A stretch of DNA of 64,000 nucleotides from Anarhynchus alexandrinus. Taxonomy: Eukaryota > Chordata > Aves > Charadriiformes > Charadriidae. Positions 51,253-62,987 of the stretch are shown in pieces; the first letter of the stretch is position 1; every line of letters starts with the position of its first letter. A model generated the notes under the pieces. That model did no database searches and was not told where the DNA came from. It worked only from the letters and a program-made list of their open reading frames with translations. A program made the translations under genes and the position numbers. The DNA lies in the NCBI GenBank assembly GCA_008711295.1, contig VUYV01000042.1, positions 674,719-738,718 on the forward strand. The letters are read 5' to 3'.

Positions 51253-54200
51253 AAAAAAAAAAATGTTTAGATCTTTTGATTTTGAGATAAATATGAGTAA
51301 AATAGCATCATTTTTTTTTTACAATGTTAAAAATGAATTACATACATCATGTAACATCAGCCTGTTTTTTCTCAACAAAATTTTCAGAGGAAGAGCAGTG
51401 GAGCTTAATACTAGTAAAGCAAGCTCTTCAACTGTATTTAACCATTTACATTTTCAACAAAGTAGTTAAAAGTCTCTGTATGTCTCTTCATAACAATCCA
51501 TGGCAGCCATAGCAATTATCGGAAAAAATGCAAGGGAATCACAATTTTCTTCCATCTTCCTTGAGAAGAAGGGATCAGTGGAGACCGGTCAGGTGATAAG
51601 GATTCATGGTTAAAGAAAACCAACATTTTTAGTTAGATTTTGTGAGAAGATTTGCAGTCTTTGTATTTACTAATCTTAGGCCACGTTTGAAAAAAAGATT
51701 TAAACTAGGCACATACCTCAATGATTTTTTTAATACCTTGTTTAGTGCCCATAATATCGGCCATCTATTTAATAGGGAAGGTTTTGCTGTTGGTTTGCAT
51801 TAAGCAGAAAATTACTGTATTTGTGGCAAAGAAAGAGGAAGGAAGAAAGAGAGACAGAGTGTGTAGATGCATCCTGATTTCATTGTCAAATTATAATTTA
51901 GAGAGTGAGTTCAGTCCTTCAATAACAGAAATCATATTTGAGTCTAAATGTCAGAGAACTGCATATATCTGAAACTATGGGATCAGGAACTTCGTCCTCA
52001 CCCAGTATTTCAGTAAAAGTATTTATTTACAGAATACTCACAAAATCATAGAGATAGATTTTGATACATGTTCATGCAACAGGCTTTTTTCAAGGTCAGT
52101 AACAGTGAGGTCCTTAAGAACTGCCCACAATTCTCTTAATGCATAATCAAAATATATTTAGAGGGAAGCTGTTGACCATTCAGTGACTAAAGCTGCGTCG
52201 TGTTGGTTATTGCATTATATTGTCTATGTGCCAGGTGCTCTCTCCGACGAGTGTGTTTGTTGGTTATTACAAACCTACAGCTGTGATGTTTTACTCGTAG
52301 ACTGCTTTTTCACTGATCTTCTTTCTGTAACAGATTCAAGCTACCAGTTAGAGGTAGGGTTTTTTTCTAGCCATTATTAATTTAGCTTTTTTTTTTTCTA
52401 ACTTTAATTTCCTGCTAATGACGTTATAGATATAGTTCATATAGATATAGTTTGAAAAGCTGTATGTGTTTTTTATTTAGCATGAAAGCTTTCGTAAGTT
52501 ATGGGAAATCCTCACCCCGTAAAAACAAAATGCGTGAAGTTGTTCACTGACAGCAATGTTAACCTAGCCAATTATTTGCAAAGCCAAACATAAAAAACCC
52601 AAGAGAGTGACAGTGGAAATACGCTGCCAATACAAAACATTTTTATACCTGTCTGTATAACTGATGTGTTGTCACAACATCCACATTATCATTCTGACCG
52701 AATATTATTTATAGACTTTACACTAAAATGCAGAAAAAGCATATAGGCGAGACACTTAAACATGCATTTTAATTCCACTTTGTGTCAAAGGCAAGTCTGC
52801 ATTTTTTATAAAAAATTGGCACCAATATAATATCCTATCAAAACGTTTCTGCCATTTTTCAAGAAATCCTAGCTGTAGATGACCAAGAGATTAAATGAAC
52901 TTTTGTGAAATTACTGCATTCTCACTTAGATCCTTAAAATATTGAGATTAAAGAAAACCACTTTATTCTTGATGTTTAAGAAGCCCAAATATCAGAATTA
53001 AGGTTGGGTTATAATAAACTACTGCTCTTTATAGCACATACTAATAAAATGTTTATTTTTATGATGTGGGTGTGTAAGATTGTTTCTTTGCACTGAAATG
53101 TCTACAACTGATGTGGTAGATAAGTACGTTTCTGTCACTTAGCAACCTTCACTGGTTCAGAAAAAAAATTTTGGGGGTATCTGGAATGCTATTATTGAAA
53201 GTGTCTGGAGTTTAGCAAATTACCAAATCATTCAGAAGTGAGTCATTACCTGAGATACAGTGATGCAATATATTGGATTTGACAGCAAGAACAGAAATAA
53301 CTAACTTGCATACATAGATAATTTAGGAAGGTGAGTTATTCTGAAAAATTTCAAAAGAAATCAGAGCATGAAACAGCAAACAAACATGAAATAAATCCAA
53401 ATATGGCAAATTACTTTCATTGCAGTAAATAGATAAAGAATAAGAGGGATATGAAATCATTACTATGAGCAAATTTCTGTCTTGGAGATTACATAAATTG
53501 TTAATCAGATCTGTTGTGGGTTGGGTCTTGTTTCATTTTCTGTATTCAAATGAAAGGGGTACCGAATTCAGTACCTGTTCCAAAGTGTCCAGAATAACCT
53601 GCTTTTGATACATAACCAATAACATACACAATTCTTTTACAATGGATTTAAAGCAAGGAAAGAATAAACGATTTTTGGGGGAATTTATTCCTTTTTGTCT
53701 TTTTTTTGCACTGATTCCCTTTTATTAGTTTTCCTTTGATGACATTCCACAATTTGATAACTTACACATCATACAGGTGTTAAGAAGTGTACAGTCACAA
53801 AGACCTCATGTTTTTTTGTCACTCCCTGGTCTTTTTCAGTCCTGTATCAGGTAGTTTCGCTGCAGTGAGTTCTCTAGGAGAGAGAAATCAAGGTATCCTA
53901 TACACATCTGTATATACAGCAACTACCCATGCGTTGCAGGTCTGGCAACTGCATGATCCCGTCTTTGAGGGAGCATGCTCTGAAGCCACCTATGGGGTTA
54001 CTGTGTAAATCATTATTTCCTTTGATGTTTTAACACACATGAGAGACGTAAGGGCATGTGTGGCTAATTCTGTGTCTTCCTGGCATTTTCTGGAAATCTC
54101 ACCATGTCTTCACAACCCTTGCTGTAGGAGAAGAAAGAGGTGGTATTGTCTGGAGGCAGAGTACAGGGTTACATTCTGAGAGCTGACTTCTGTTGCTAAC

Positions 54201-55099
54201 GAAGCAAATCAATTTTCTGAGCAGCTCTTTAACAATTGTTTCAACGTCTCTTGTTGCCTTAGTTTCTGCTGGAACCAGGAATGGTTAATGGTTTTTCTGT
54301 AAAGATCTGGAGTTTTTTGATGAAATGTTCTGTTTGGAGGTGAGGTAAGGCACAAACATCTTACAAATGTATTGTTAAGACCTCATCTCAGGGATAGGGC
54401 AGTGAGTGCAGTTGTGCTCTGCCTAAGCTGGTACGTGAATTGATAAATTCACTATACAGCAATATGGTTGATCTGTGAATAGTAGGCAATTTCCCCAGGA
54501 AAACGAGAATCTTGACAAACTGAGCAAAGCTGCAGATTTAAAAGCTAAAATTTTCATCTAGAGTTGATAAGACATACTGACAGTGTGGTTTGCTGTCATT
54601 CTCCCATTTGCCAATTCAGCTATTGGCTCTTTAGAACAGAATTAAATGGTGTTTCTGGTATCATTATGCTGTCTTTCAGAAAGCAGCTAACTTTGTGTAA
54701 CCAGGAAATCCCTCAAACAAATCATCACCTTCCTGAATGGAATTTAGAAACTATTGGTTTACTGTAAATCATAGTGTATCAACTGCAGCTTGTGAACCTG
54801 GGGGACTTCTTTTGAGAAGCAGACAAGCTGTCTCTTAAGTGATATGCTGAAGAGCAGACAAGTTGAAATTTCCAGTGGCTTTTCTGGTCAGCTGAAATGC
54901 ATGGTTTGTCATCAAACACATTCTGTTTCTATCTTCTAAAATAGGATGTTAAATATAAGGGTACGAGAAGAAAGGTACTAGAAGGTAGAATGGACAAAAA
55001 TGAGCAATTATGTTTTCTTTGGAAGGCTCCAAAAGTGGATCAGTGATTCACTAGAGATCTTGCTGGTAAAATTGTTTTTGCTTCAGGGATTTTTAGCTT
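51253..55099. other. Intergenic, no feature recognised
   Basis: AT-rich, with short T and A runs only. Open frames are short and without recognisable content. Confidence 0.6.
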
Positions 55100-55783
55100 C
55101 AGGTGCGGTCCTGGTGGACATCCAGGTGACCATGAGCCAGCAACATGCTCTTGTAGCAAAGAAAGCCAGCAGCCTCCTGGGCTGCATTAGGGAGAGCATT
55201 GCTGGCAGGTCGAGGGAAGTGATCCCTCCCCTCTACTCAGCGCTGGTGAGACACATCTGGAGTGCTGTGTCTCATGCTGGACTGCCACAAGAGGTACTAC
55301 AAGAGAGACATGTCCATCTCTCTCCAGTACAAGAGAGAGACCTACTGGACACAGTGCAGCAAAGGGCCACGAGGGTGATTAAGGAATCTGAGCATCTGTT
55401 GTACAAGGGCAGACTGAGAGAGCTGGCATTATTTATCATCAAAAAGAGAAGGATTGGAGAGGGGGATGCGTTCTTATCAATAGGTGATGAAGGGCAGAGA
55501 CAGACTCTTCTCAGTAATATACATTGAAGGAACAAGATGCAATAGGCACAAATTGAAATTCAGGAAATTCCACTTAAACATAAGAAAAAATGTTTTATTG
55601 TGACAGTGGTCATACACCGGAACAGGTTGTGCAGTGACATTGTGCAGTCTCCATCCTTAGGGATACTCAAAAACTGTTTGGACAAGGTTCTGAGCAGCCT
55701 GCCGTACTTGAGCCTGCTTTGAGCAGGAAGGTTGGACTAGACAATCTCTAGAGGTTTTTACCAACTTCAACTATTCTCTAAAA
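55100..55783 (+). mobile_element. CR1 LINE 3' fragment, diverged
   Basis: 5'-truncated CR1 in the upstream flank of TAFA5. Frame 55000-55527 contains VTMSQQHALVAKKASSLLGC, then IRESIAGRSREVIPPLYSAL and DTVQQRATRVIKES. A roughly 36-bp insertion or local duplication is visible near 55290-55340, where related text (CAAGAGAGACATGTCCATCTC, CAAGAGAGAGACCTACTGG) occurs twice. Coding similarity is lost after about 55450 and returns as nucleotide similarity at 55560-55760 (GAACAGGTTGTGCAG, TTGGACTAGACAATCTC). The terminal repeat is nearly gone. The amount of decay suggests an older copy than that at 60211. Confidence 0.92.
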
Positions 55784-57469
55784 AGTAATTGAATAATGCT
55801 AAATAAAAAAAATAATAATAATTAAGCAATAGAAGTTAGATGCTGTCTTACCTCCTGTGAAGGTAATTGACTATTATCTAAGACTTTGAGTGACATTTGT
55901 GCTTTCAGACAGCATGATGAGGGCTAGGTACCTCAGCACAGGATCTGAACGTAAAGTCAGCAAATGAGTGCAGCTTAAGAAATAACTAGTAGATAGCCGC
56001 TTGAAAATGCTGAGGACGAGGGTAACTCCTGTCCTCTCGTTAGGACTCTAAGTGGTTTTCTGTCCGCCTGGGTCTTTATCCCAGATCCTACTCCTGAAGG
56101 TTGTCACCTGTAATCCTTCCTTCTAACCAAGTATTGTGTTTAGAGGAGAATGAAGTGGTGGCAGTAGGACAGATGCCACACCGTGTCCTAAAGGCATCCT
56201 AGTCATTGCAACATTTGTTCAGGATGTATGGGAGCTCAGCTCAGTTCTCTTCTCTGCCATGGGCAAATCTGCATCAATCAGTGGTTCTATAATGGGGCAC
56301 TTACAATCCCCTTGTTGAAACAGTGTCACTGCACAGATAATAAATCAAGACTTACAGGGCAGAAGGAGAAAGTATAAAAGTGAAACTGATTCTGTAGCTA
56401 ACTATTTATGTGGGTACTCACCTTGAGAGGAGACCAATCTTTTCTTGCCTGATCCCAGAACAGTTTCTGTAATTTTAACAATGACTGTATAATGTGCTTA
56501 ATTACGAAAAAGACAGGCCATTGAAGAAGATTGATATCAGAAAACTTTGATTTACTTGGCTTTAGCTTCCATGCTTTGTCTGTGGATTGGATAATACCTC
56601 GTGTAAGTATGTAACTTTCATGGCAAATTTGGTATCGCATTGCATATAATGAGATTACCCATGGCATTGACTTTCTGACATTGAATCAGTTTCCAACCAA
56701 CACATAGCTATTTTGTCTGAATAGTTACATCTAGGACAGGTTTCATTAAATGAACCAAAATAAAATTGCTACATTAGTATTCACAACAATATTTCCTGAC
56801 AAGATCAAAGAAATGCTACAATTAATACACTATTATTCACTCCTCTGAACTCTCTCTCTCTTTTTTTTTTTTTTACTCACATTCTTCTGCATCCTACCCA
56901 GACCGAATCTTTTTCTCATAGACACTTAATTAGGAAAGTGAGGTTACTGGAAATAATAATTGTCTTAATTTTCAGCTGTCCAAAACTTGTTTGCCTTCTC
57001 CCCTACAACCTTCATTTTTCACCCTTCAAAAACCTACAAGTTTCAAAATGAGAAGTCAGATGCTTCTTCACTGCATTTGGGATTATTACAATCCAAATTA
57101 AGCAGTGCTATGCAGTGTTTATGCCTGGCACTTCTTCATATAAATTGTATGTGCATATACACTACACTTGCTTTTTACACAGCACCCATACCTGGCTCAG
57201 TAGACCCTGTGGGGAGTGGGGACAGGGACACGCTGTGCTCTGCCACACATGTGGCCACGGGCCACGGGTGCCAGCCCTAATGGGGACCCTGCCACCTCTG
57301 CCTCACCTTGGTGGGGTCCTATGTTTTCGGAGTAGGACTTGGTGGGGATGAGGGGCGAGGACCTGGCATGATGACAGAAAGGGATGGCAGAATCAACTGC
57401 CTGTGGATCTTGTGGATGTTGTGGCTGGCTGGATGTGATAAGCCCTGGAAGACTGTCCTTTGGGAATCT
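55784..57469. other. Intergenic with a G-rich patch
   Basis: CTCTCT plus a T run at 56850-56873. From about 57200 to 57420 the plus strand is G-rich (GGGGAGTGGGGACAGGG; GGTGGGGATGAGGGGCGAGG) and ends just before the CR1 tip. Its origin is unknown. Confidence 0.55.
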
Positions 57470-57628
57470 TGCCCAGAGGGGATGTGGAGTTCTCCACCTG
57501 TGGAGATACTCAAAACTCAATTGGACGTGGTCCTGGGCAACCTGCTGTAGCTTACCCTGCTTGAGCAGAGGGTTTGGACTAGATGCTCTGGAGAGGTCCC
57601 CTCCAGCCTAAACCTGTGATTCTGTGAA
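57470..57628 (+). mobile_element. CR1 LINE 3' tip (about 160 bp)
   Basis: Short CR1 3' end: CCCAGAGGGGATGTGGAG near the start, GGAGATACTCAAAACTC, TGGTCCTGGGCAACCTGCTG and GACTAGATGCTCTGGAGAGG, finishing in TGTGATTCTGTG at 57615-57626. The G-rich sequence just left of it (57200-57420) is not recognisably CR1. Confidence 0.92.
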
Positions 57629-59424
57629 TAAACAGCATTATCTTTCTTTGTTATAGAAATGTATGTTATATCATGCTGAAACCTGTTAAATATGCAGCAG
57701 TGTAAACAGGAAGACAGAATGGCTCAGCTGTGCATGTTAACTTGTCGTAGACATATTTGGTTCACAAGGCTTTAATAAGCGTTAATTCCCCAAATGTTCA
57801 GCTTATTGAACTGGTTCATTGGTACCCTAGAAAGGCCTCTGTGCTTAGGGCAGCTTGGTTCTGCCTCCTGTTGGGCACGCTACCAAAAGGCTGGGAATAT
57901 TGATTTTGCAGGTCTCTCTGAGACATCACTTTTTTACTCCTCTATAGAGCTTTATTGCCTCCGTCGTGCCAATATCCTGCAATATTATCTCCAGTTGAAT
58001 AGAACTGCTTTGTGTTTGGGATAGGATGAGCCACGTGGTCTGTTAATCCAATTTTAGGTACTGGACTGAAAAAATGGAGTGCAAAATTTTAAAAATAATT
58101 GAGCTGGCCTTGTCTTAAAATGAGGAAACAATAGACTTGTTTACAAGAACACTAATGAATATTTTAATTCATTTTTATTCTTGTGTTGAAGTTAGCAGGA
58201 CAATAAAAATGGAACCCAAACACATTTCTGTGTCATCATTAATTAAGGCAATCGGTAGAATTCCTTGACAAGTTGCCAGCCCTCATCATTAGGGGCTCCT
58301 CTGATGCTTATTCCGCAATGGATTTTTAAATTTCATCAGCCATGTGAGCCATCTTTGTCAGGCAGGAAGGAACTTAATGATGTCTTTGTTTATTATCTGG
58401 ACATCGCATGACCCCAACATGACACTTCAAGCCTGTTGTGAATGTCTGTCCATAGACTCTTTCAAACATGCTAAGTGTTGGCATCTGGTATGACACAAAC
58501 TTTCAGTTTTCTGTATTGCTTAAAATTGTACAGAATGGTTCCTCCGTCCCCCCAAGAAAACACCTGCTATAACCAAAATGCCCTCTTACACACAAAAATC
58601 TTTGTGTCAGATCTGCACAATATTTTAAGCAAGTCATAAGAAGCATTGGCTTTGAGAACAGATTGAGTAAAAATCTCACACAGTTTAAAATGCTATTCTG
58701 AGGAGTTTTGAGGTATGAGAACTATACAGGTTTTGACTGATCTGGATGTTCTTCAAACTTCAGAAGTGATAAAAATTGGAGATAAAGGAATTTTTGGGGA
58801 CAGAACATTTCAATGATGTCTTCATAGGTGATTTCTCCTGCCTTATGATTAACTGCAGTGCTGGATGAAGCTTTTCTACACAGCATTCTTTCCTTTCTGT
58901 CTTGTCATTTTTAGTTCCAATATAATTTTAAGAGATAGCTTTTGAATCATTAGACTTTCCACCTAATTGCAAAGCCATTACAGGCTTAATATGGCAAGAG
59001 CTGAACCTGTCAATGCATACATTTCTTTTAGTTTAATTGCAGTCTATCCACCTTAGCTTCTTTCTAAGCTACTTTTAAACTTAGATAACATTCTTTATGA
59101 GATTTCCCATAAACTAAAATGTCATTCTCGGAAACTGTGATACTTTCCAAATGTTGCAGTATCATACACGTTCTTCCAAGGTGATTCTGATGCCAAATGG
59201 GAAGCAAAAGAGGAGGTATCTTTTAAATAATGTCATAATAAGTTGTCATCTTGTCTCTTTCGGGAAGATTTGGTGAGAATAATTTTGACAAAACATTTTT
59301 CATCAAAAAATGTTGACTTGGTGAAACCAAAGCTTTCACAGAAATGTATATCTTTTCAATAGAAGTTTGTTTTTTTCAGGTCCAGGATCAAATTTCTAAT
59401 CAAATCCTGACAAATCGAGATAAA
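57629..59424. other. Intergenic, no feature recognised
   Basis: Ordinary AT-rich sequence. A TTAATTAA string at about 58240 could be a homeodomain-type site but has no support beyond its bases. Confidence 0.55.
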
Positions 59425-59610
59425 CCTACCTCTGTGGTCAGGGCAAGTAAGGAGACCTAGGTTTAAATCTCTTGCTTTGAGCCACAGCAGGTAGCTGAAT
59501 CTGGGCTTAGCACTTTAAAAGTGATCATCCTCAGTGCTTGAATGCTGGTTTTGGGGGTAAATCTCTCTCAGTCTCCCTTAATATCTCTTGAGAACTTTCT
59601 AAATATCTTA
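59425..59610 (+). mobile_element. Possible tRNA-derived SINE / MIR-like relic
   Basis: The text CTCTGTGGTCAGGGCAAGTA and GGAGACCTAGGTTTAAATCTC resembles the A- and B-box part of a tRNA-derived SINE (GGTTTAAATCTC against the GGTTCRANNCC rule). About 100 bases later, ATCTCTCTCAGTCTCCCTTA recalls the MIR tail. The spacing is longer than usual, so an insertion or a different family is possible. Confidence 0.42.
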
Positions 59611-60210
59611 GGTTTTCCTCTACATGGAGATAAAATAAGTAAAAAAATGACAACTGTATTTACTAAAATTAAATTCTTTATTTTCAGGTCAGTCTACTTG
59701 TCAGAGTGCAAAAGTAAGTGCTGTTTGGATGTATTTAGATAGGAAGACTCATATCTTATCTTTGAAGCTCTACTTGCAGCTTCAGGTCACAGCTGTGTTG
59801 ATTCATAACACATAACTCTCCTTGATTTGAGTGGAATTATCCCTATAAGTACAGGTAGAAAGCTTGAGCATTTCTGTTCTTAAGCTTTCACAAAGAAAAA
59901 AAACCTTTATTCTTAATACTAAAAAATGATTTGTGCATGTCATTTGAGTAGACAATTTAATGCACATTTTATATAGCAATACAAATTCTCTGCTTACAAT
60001 ACTATGCTAGTTCCTTCTTGGGTAGATTTTAGTTTCTAACATTCCATGTCACAATAATATAAAAAAAATTAGATCAATCAAGGACTTAAGTACGTAATTG
60101 AGGACTTAAGGTCCTCAAGTAGGTTCTAAATAATGAAGAATGTTAACATTACTTATAGCTTCTGTTACAACAGTGGACTAAGAACACAAGTTAAACAATA
60201 TCATTTTTCC

Positions 60211-60748
60211 CCCTGTATGTGACTCTGGTGAGGCCCCACCTTGACTACTGTGTTCTGTTTTGGGCTCCTCAGTACAGGAAAGACATTGAGGTGCTGGAGC
60301 GTGTCCAGAGAAGGGCAACGAGGATGGTGAGGGGTCTGGAGCACAAGTCTTAGGAGGAGCAGCTGAGGGAACTGGGGTTGTTTAGCCTGGAGAAAAGGAG
60401 GCTGAGGGGAGACCTTATCACTCTCTACAACTACCTGAAAGGAGGTTGTGGCCAGGTGGGGGTTGGTTCCTTCTCCCAAATAAAAAGCTATAGGACAAGA
60501 GGAAACAGCCTCAAGTTGTGCCAAGGGAGGTTTAGATCGGATATTAGGAAAATTTTTTTCACCAAATGTGTTATCAAGCATTGGAAGTGGTTGAGTCACT
60601 ATCCCTGGAAGTGGTTAAAAGGCATGTAGATGTGGTGCTTAGGGACATGGTTTAGTGGTGGTCTTGGCAGTGGTTAGGTTAATGGTTGGGCTTGATGATC
60701 TTAAAGGTCCCTTTCCAACCTAAATGATTCTATAATTCTATGATTCTA
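60211..60748 (+). mobile_element. CR1 LINE 3' fragment, least decayed
   Basis: 5'-truncated CR1. Its nucleotide text begins CTGTATGTGACTCTGGTGAGG and passes through the [13 protein letters not shown] region. From 60378 it encodes [20 protein letters not shown] and then [20 protein letters not shown]. The 3' end has a full terminal repeat (GATTCTATAATTCTATGATTC). One in-frame stop (near 60350) and a few indels are the only obvious lesions, so this is probably the youngest CR1 in the window. Confidence 0.95.
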
Positions 60749-61020
60749 AATTAATCTGAGGCACTCAAAATTGTGTAAGATTACTAGAGCTGTCAAGTGG
60801 GCAACTGTACATATATAAGCATCACGAGATACATGAATTGAACATAAAATTTGTGAAACACCTTGGCTATTGGGAATGATTTGCTGAGGGTTAGCTGGTT
60901 AGAATGAAATTAACTTTAAGAACACATTATGTGAAAGCCAAATTATTTATATTTTTTCCAGTAAAAAGAAGCTAAAGTGATTGATTTGACAATAATAGAT
61001 AGTGCTACTGAACATACTTC

Positions 61021-61046
61021 TTTTGGTATATTTAAATATACCAAAA
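61021..61046. repeat. 26-bp perfect palindrome in AT-rich DNA
   Basis: TTTTGGTATATTT is joined directly to its exact complement AAATATACCAAAA, with no spacer. It borders a TA/ATT-rich stretch at 61047-61160. Likely to extrude as a cruciform or to be unstable. Confidence 0.95.
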
Positions 61047-61160
61047 ATGTTTAATTATTATTATCTACAATCATTACTATTAATATATTAATTATAATAA
61101 TTAATATAATAGAATATAAATATATATTACATTTTAATATTTTTTTGTAATATATATTTG
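61036..61160. repeat. AT-rich low-complexity region
   Basis: An almost pure A/T stretch with ATT, TATA and TAA units, beginning within the right arm of the 26-bp palindrome. Confidence 0.9.
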
Positions 61161-61971
61161 TAAAGTATTCATTTAGAAAATGAAAAAAAGTAAGGTATGA
61201 GTTGCCTTTAGGCTCTGACTAGACATTATATAGACCCTGAGCAAAGTGCTCTTTTTCATATACAAAAGTAAGTAGAACTACTTGACAATCAGCTTTTTTA
61301 ATGCATTATGGCTGAATGGGAATTGGCTAGCAGTAACTGAGGACTGTACATTCTGAAGCCTGGCTACTGAAATAAGGAAAAAGGTGTTTTAGTCTAAAAC
61401 TGTAACATTAATTACTGCTTAGCAGCCGTCCATGCCAGGTTCACTGATTTGCAGTAGGCAAATCCTTGTTTAGCCTGCTCCCAATTTTCACTAAGACTTT
61501 AGAGTTCTGCATCTGCACATGACCAGAATTGCTTTACTTTGGACAAGCACCTATCTTCTGCCTGTGCCCTGCTGGAATCCATGATCTGTCAGTCATGTCA
61601 GGGTTCAGATCTGCTAAGTACTCTCATAGCGTATCAAATACACATTATCAAAAGAGCTATTACAAAGTGTAATCATGCCCACATTCTTTCTAAAACACAT
61701 TATCACAGTGTAGAAGGGTAAGTTGTTAGTTCTCACCTTTGGATAATAAACAAAGGATTACGGCCATTCATTCATGAAGCTTGAGGTAACTGATATTCTA
61801 AATGTTTCTCCAGAAGACCATCTTCAAATTCACCTTTCTTGCTTCCCTAGAAAATAAGTGAGTTTTACTGCACAGAAACTGAAGAGTAACTCTCTGACCA
61901 AACAAGGTATTATGCAACAAAGAGTAGGTTTAGGTCACTTCCCATCACTGTCATGGGTTTCTTGTTTGTTC

Positions 61972-62072
61972 GTTTCTTTCTTTCTTTCTTTCTTTCTTTT
62001 TCTTTTTTCTTTTTTNNNNNNNNNNNNNNNNNNNNNNNNNNNNNNNNNNCTTTTTTCCTTTCTTTTTTTTTT
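61972..62072. repeat. (TTTC)n microsatellite with assembly gap
   Basis: Five or more TTTC units degenerate to T-rich sequence, then 34 N (62016-62049), then CTTTTTTCCTTTC and a T run. The true repeat is longer than shown. Confidence 0.95.
62016..62049. other. Assembly gap (34 N)
   Basis: Unresolved bases inside the TTTC tract. Confidence 0.99.
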
Positions 62073-62420
62073 CATTAAGGGTGTTTTAAGAGAAATTTTA
62101 TATGCAGCTGGAAATGCAAGTACTGTGACACTTCATTCCTTTAGCAAATCCATCTCTTAATTTCTAAATTATCAAATGGCTAAAATAATTACACCCCCAA
62201 CCAAACACTTTGATAATTGTTGAAAGACACAATTTAAAAATGCATGCATCAAAAGTGCAAGCATCACAGTACTTGATGGCATTTCATTCCAATATAAATT
62301 GATTATGAACATTTTTTTTGTAACAGTGTTGACCATATTGCCATACAGAGAATTATTTTTTTCACTTTTCTCAAATAGTCAGGCAAAAGGTGACACACTG
62401 ATTGTTTCATTCTTGCTGGA

Positions 62421-62987
62421 TGTACTGGTTTTGGCCTGGATAAAGTTAAATTTCTTCATAGTAGCTTGTATGGGGTTATGTTTTGGATTTGTGCTGAAAA
62501 TAGTGTTGACAACACAGGGATGTTTTAGTTTTGCTGGGCAGTGCTTACACAGTGTCAAGGCCTTTCCTGCTCCTCAGGCTGCCCCGCCAGTGAGTAGGCA
62601 GGGGGTGCACAAGAAGGGACACAGCTGGGACAGCTGACCCCAACTGGCCAAAGAGATATTCCGTACCATATGACATTGTGCTCAGCAACAAAACTGGAGG
62701 GGTGGAGGTGGGTAGGGGCTGCTGTTGCCCCAGGACTGGCTGAGAATCAGTAGGTTGGTGGTGAGTAAGGATTTTCTTTTGCATCACTTGTTTTTCTTAG
62801 GTTTTATTTTCCTCGCTCTCTCTTTTTTTCCTTTACTTTTTTTTTTTCTTTAAAATTGCTAAACTGTCTTTATCTCAACCCACGAATTTTCTCACTTTTA
62901 CTCTTCCAATTCTCCCCCATCCCACTGTGGAGGAGTGAATGAGTGTCTGTATGGTCCTTAGTTGCCAGCCAGGGTTAAACCATGACA
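62421..62987 (+). mobile_element. Solo LTR of an endogenous retrovirus-like element
   Basis: This 567-bp segment starts TGTACTGG and ends CATGACA, giving TGT...ACA termini. The text (GTTTTGGATTTGTGCTGAAA; GGGACAGCTGACCCCAACTGG; CTGTCTTTATCTCAACCCACG) matches an LTR family I know to be frequent in neoavian genomes. Flanking CTGGA (left) and CTGAA (right) look like a 5-bp target duplication with one change. No gag, pol or env sequence adjoins it on either side, so it is a solo LTR left by recombination. The region where the family normally has a TATA-like box reads CAACAAAACTGG, so its own promoter is probably dead. T-rich runs at 62825-62850 are expansions within the LTR. Confidence 0.85.

Larger units (their letters stand above)
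60749..62420. other. Intergenic between CR1 and the solo LTR
   Basis: Holds the palindrome, AT-rich region and TTTC tract listed separately; nothing else was recognised. Confidence 0.6.
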
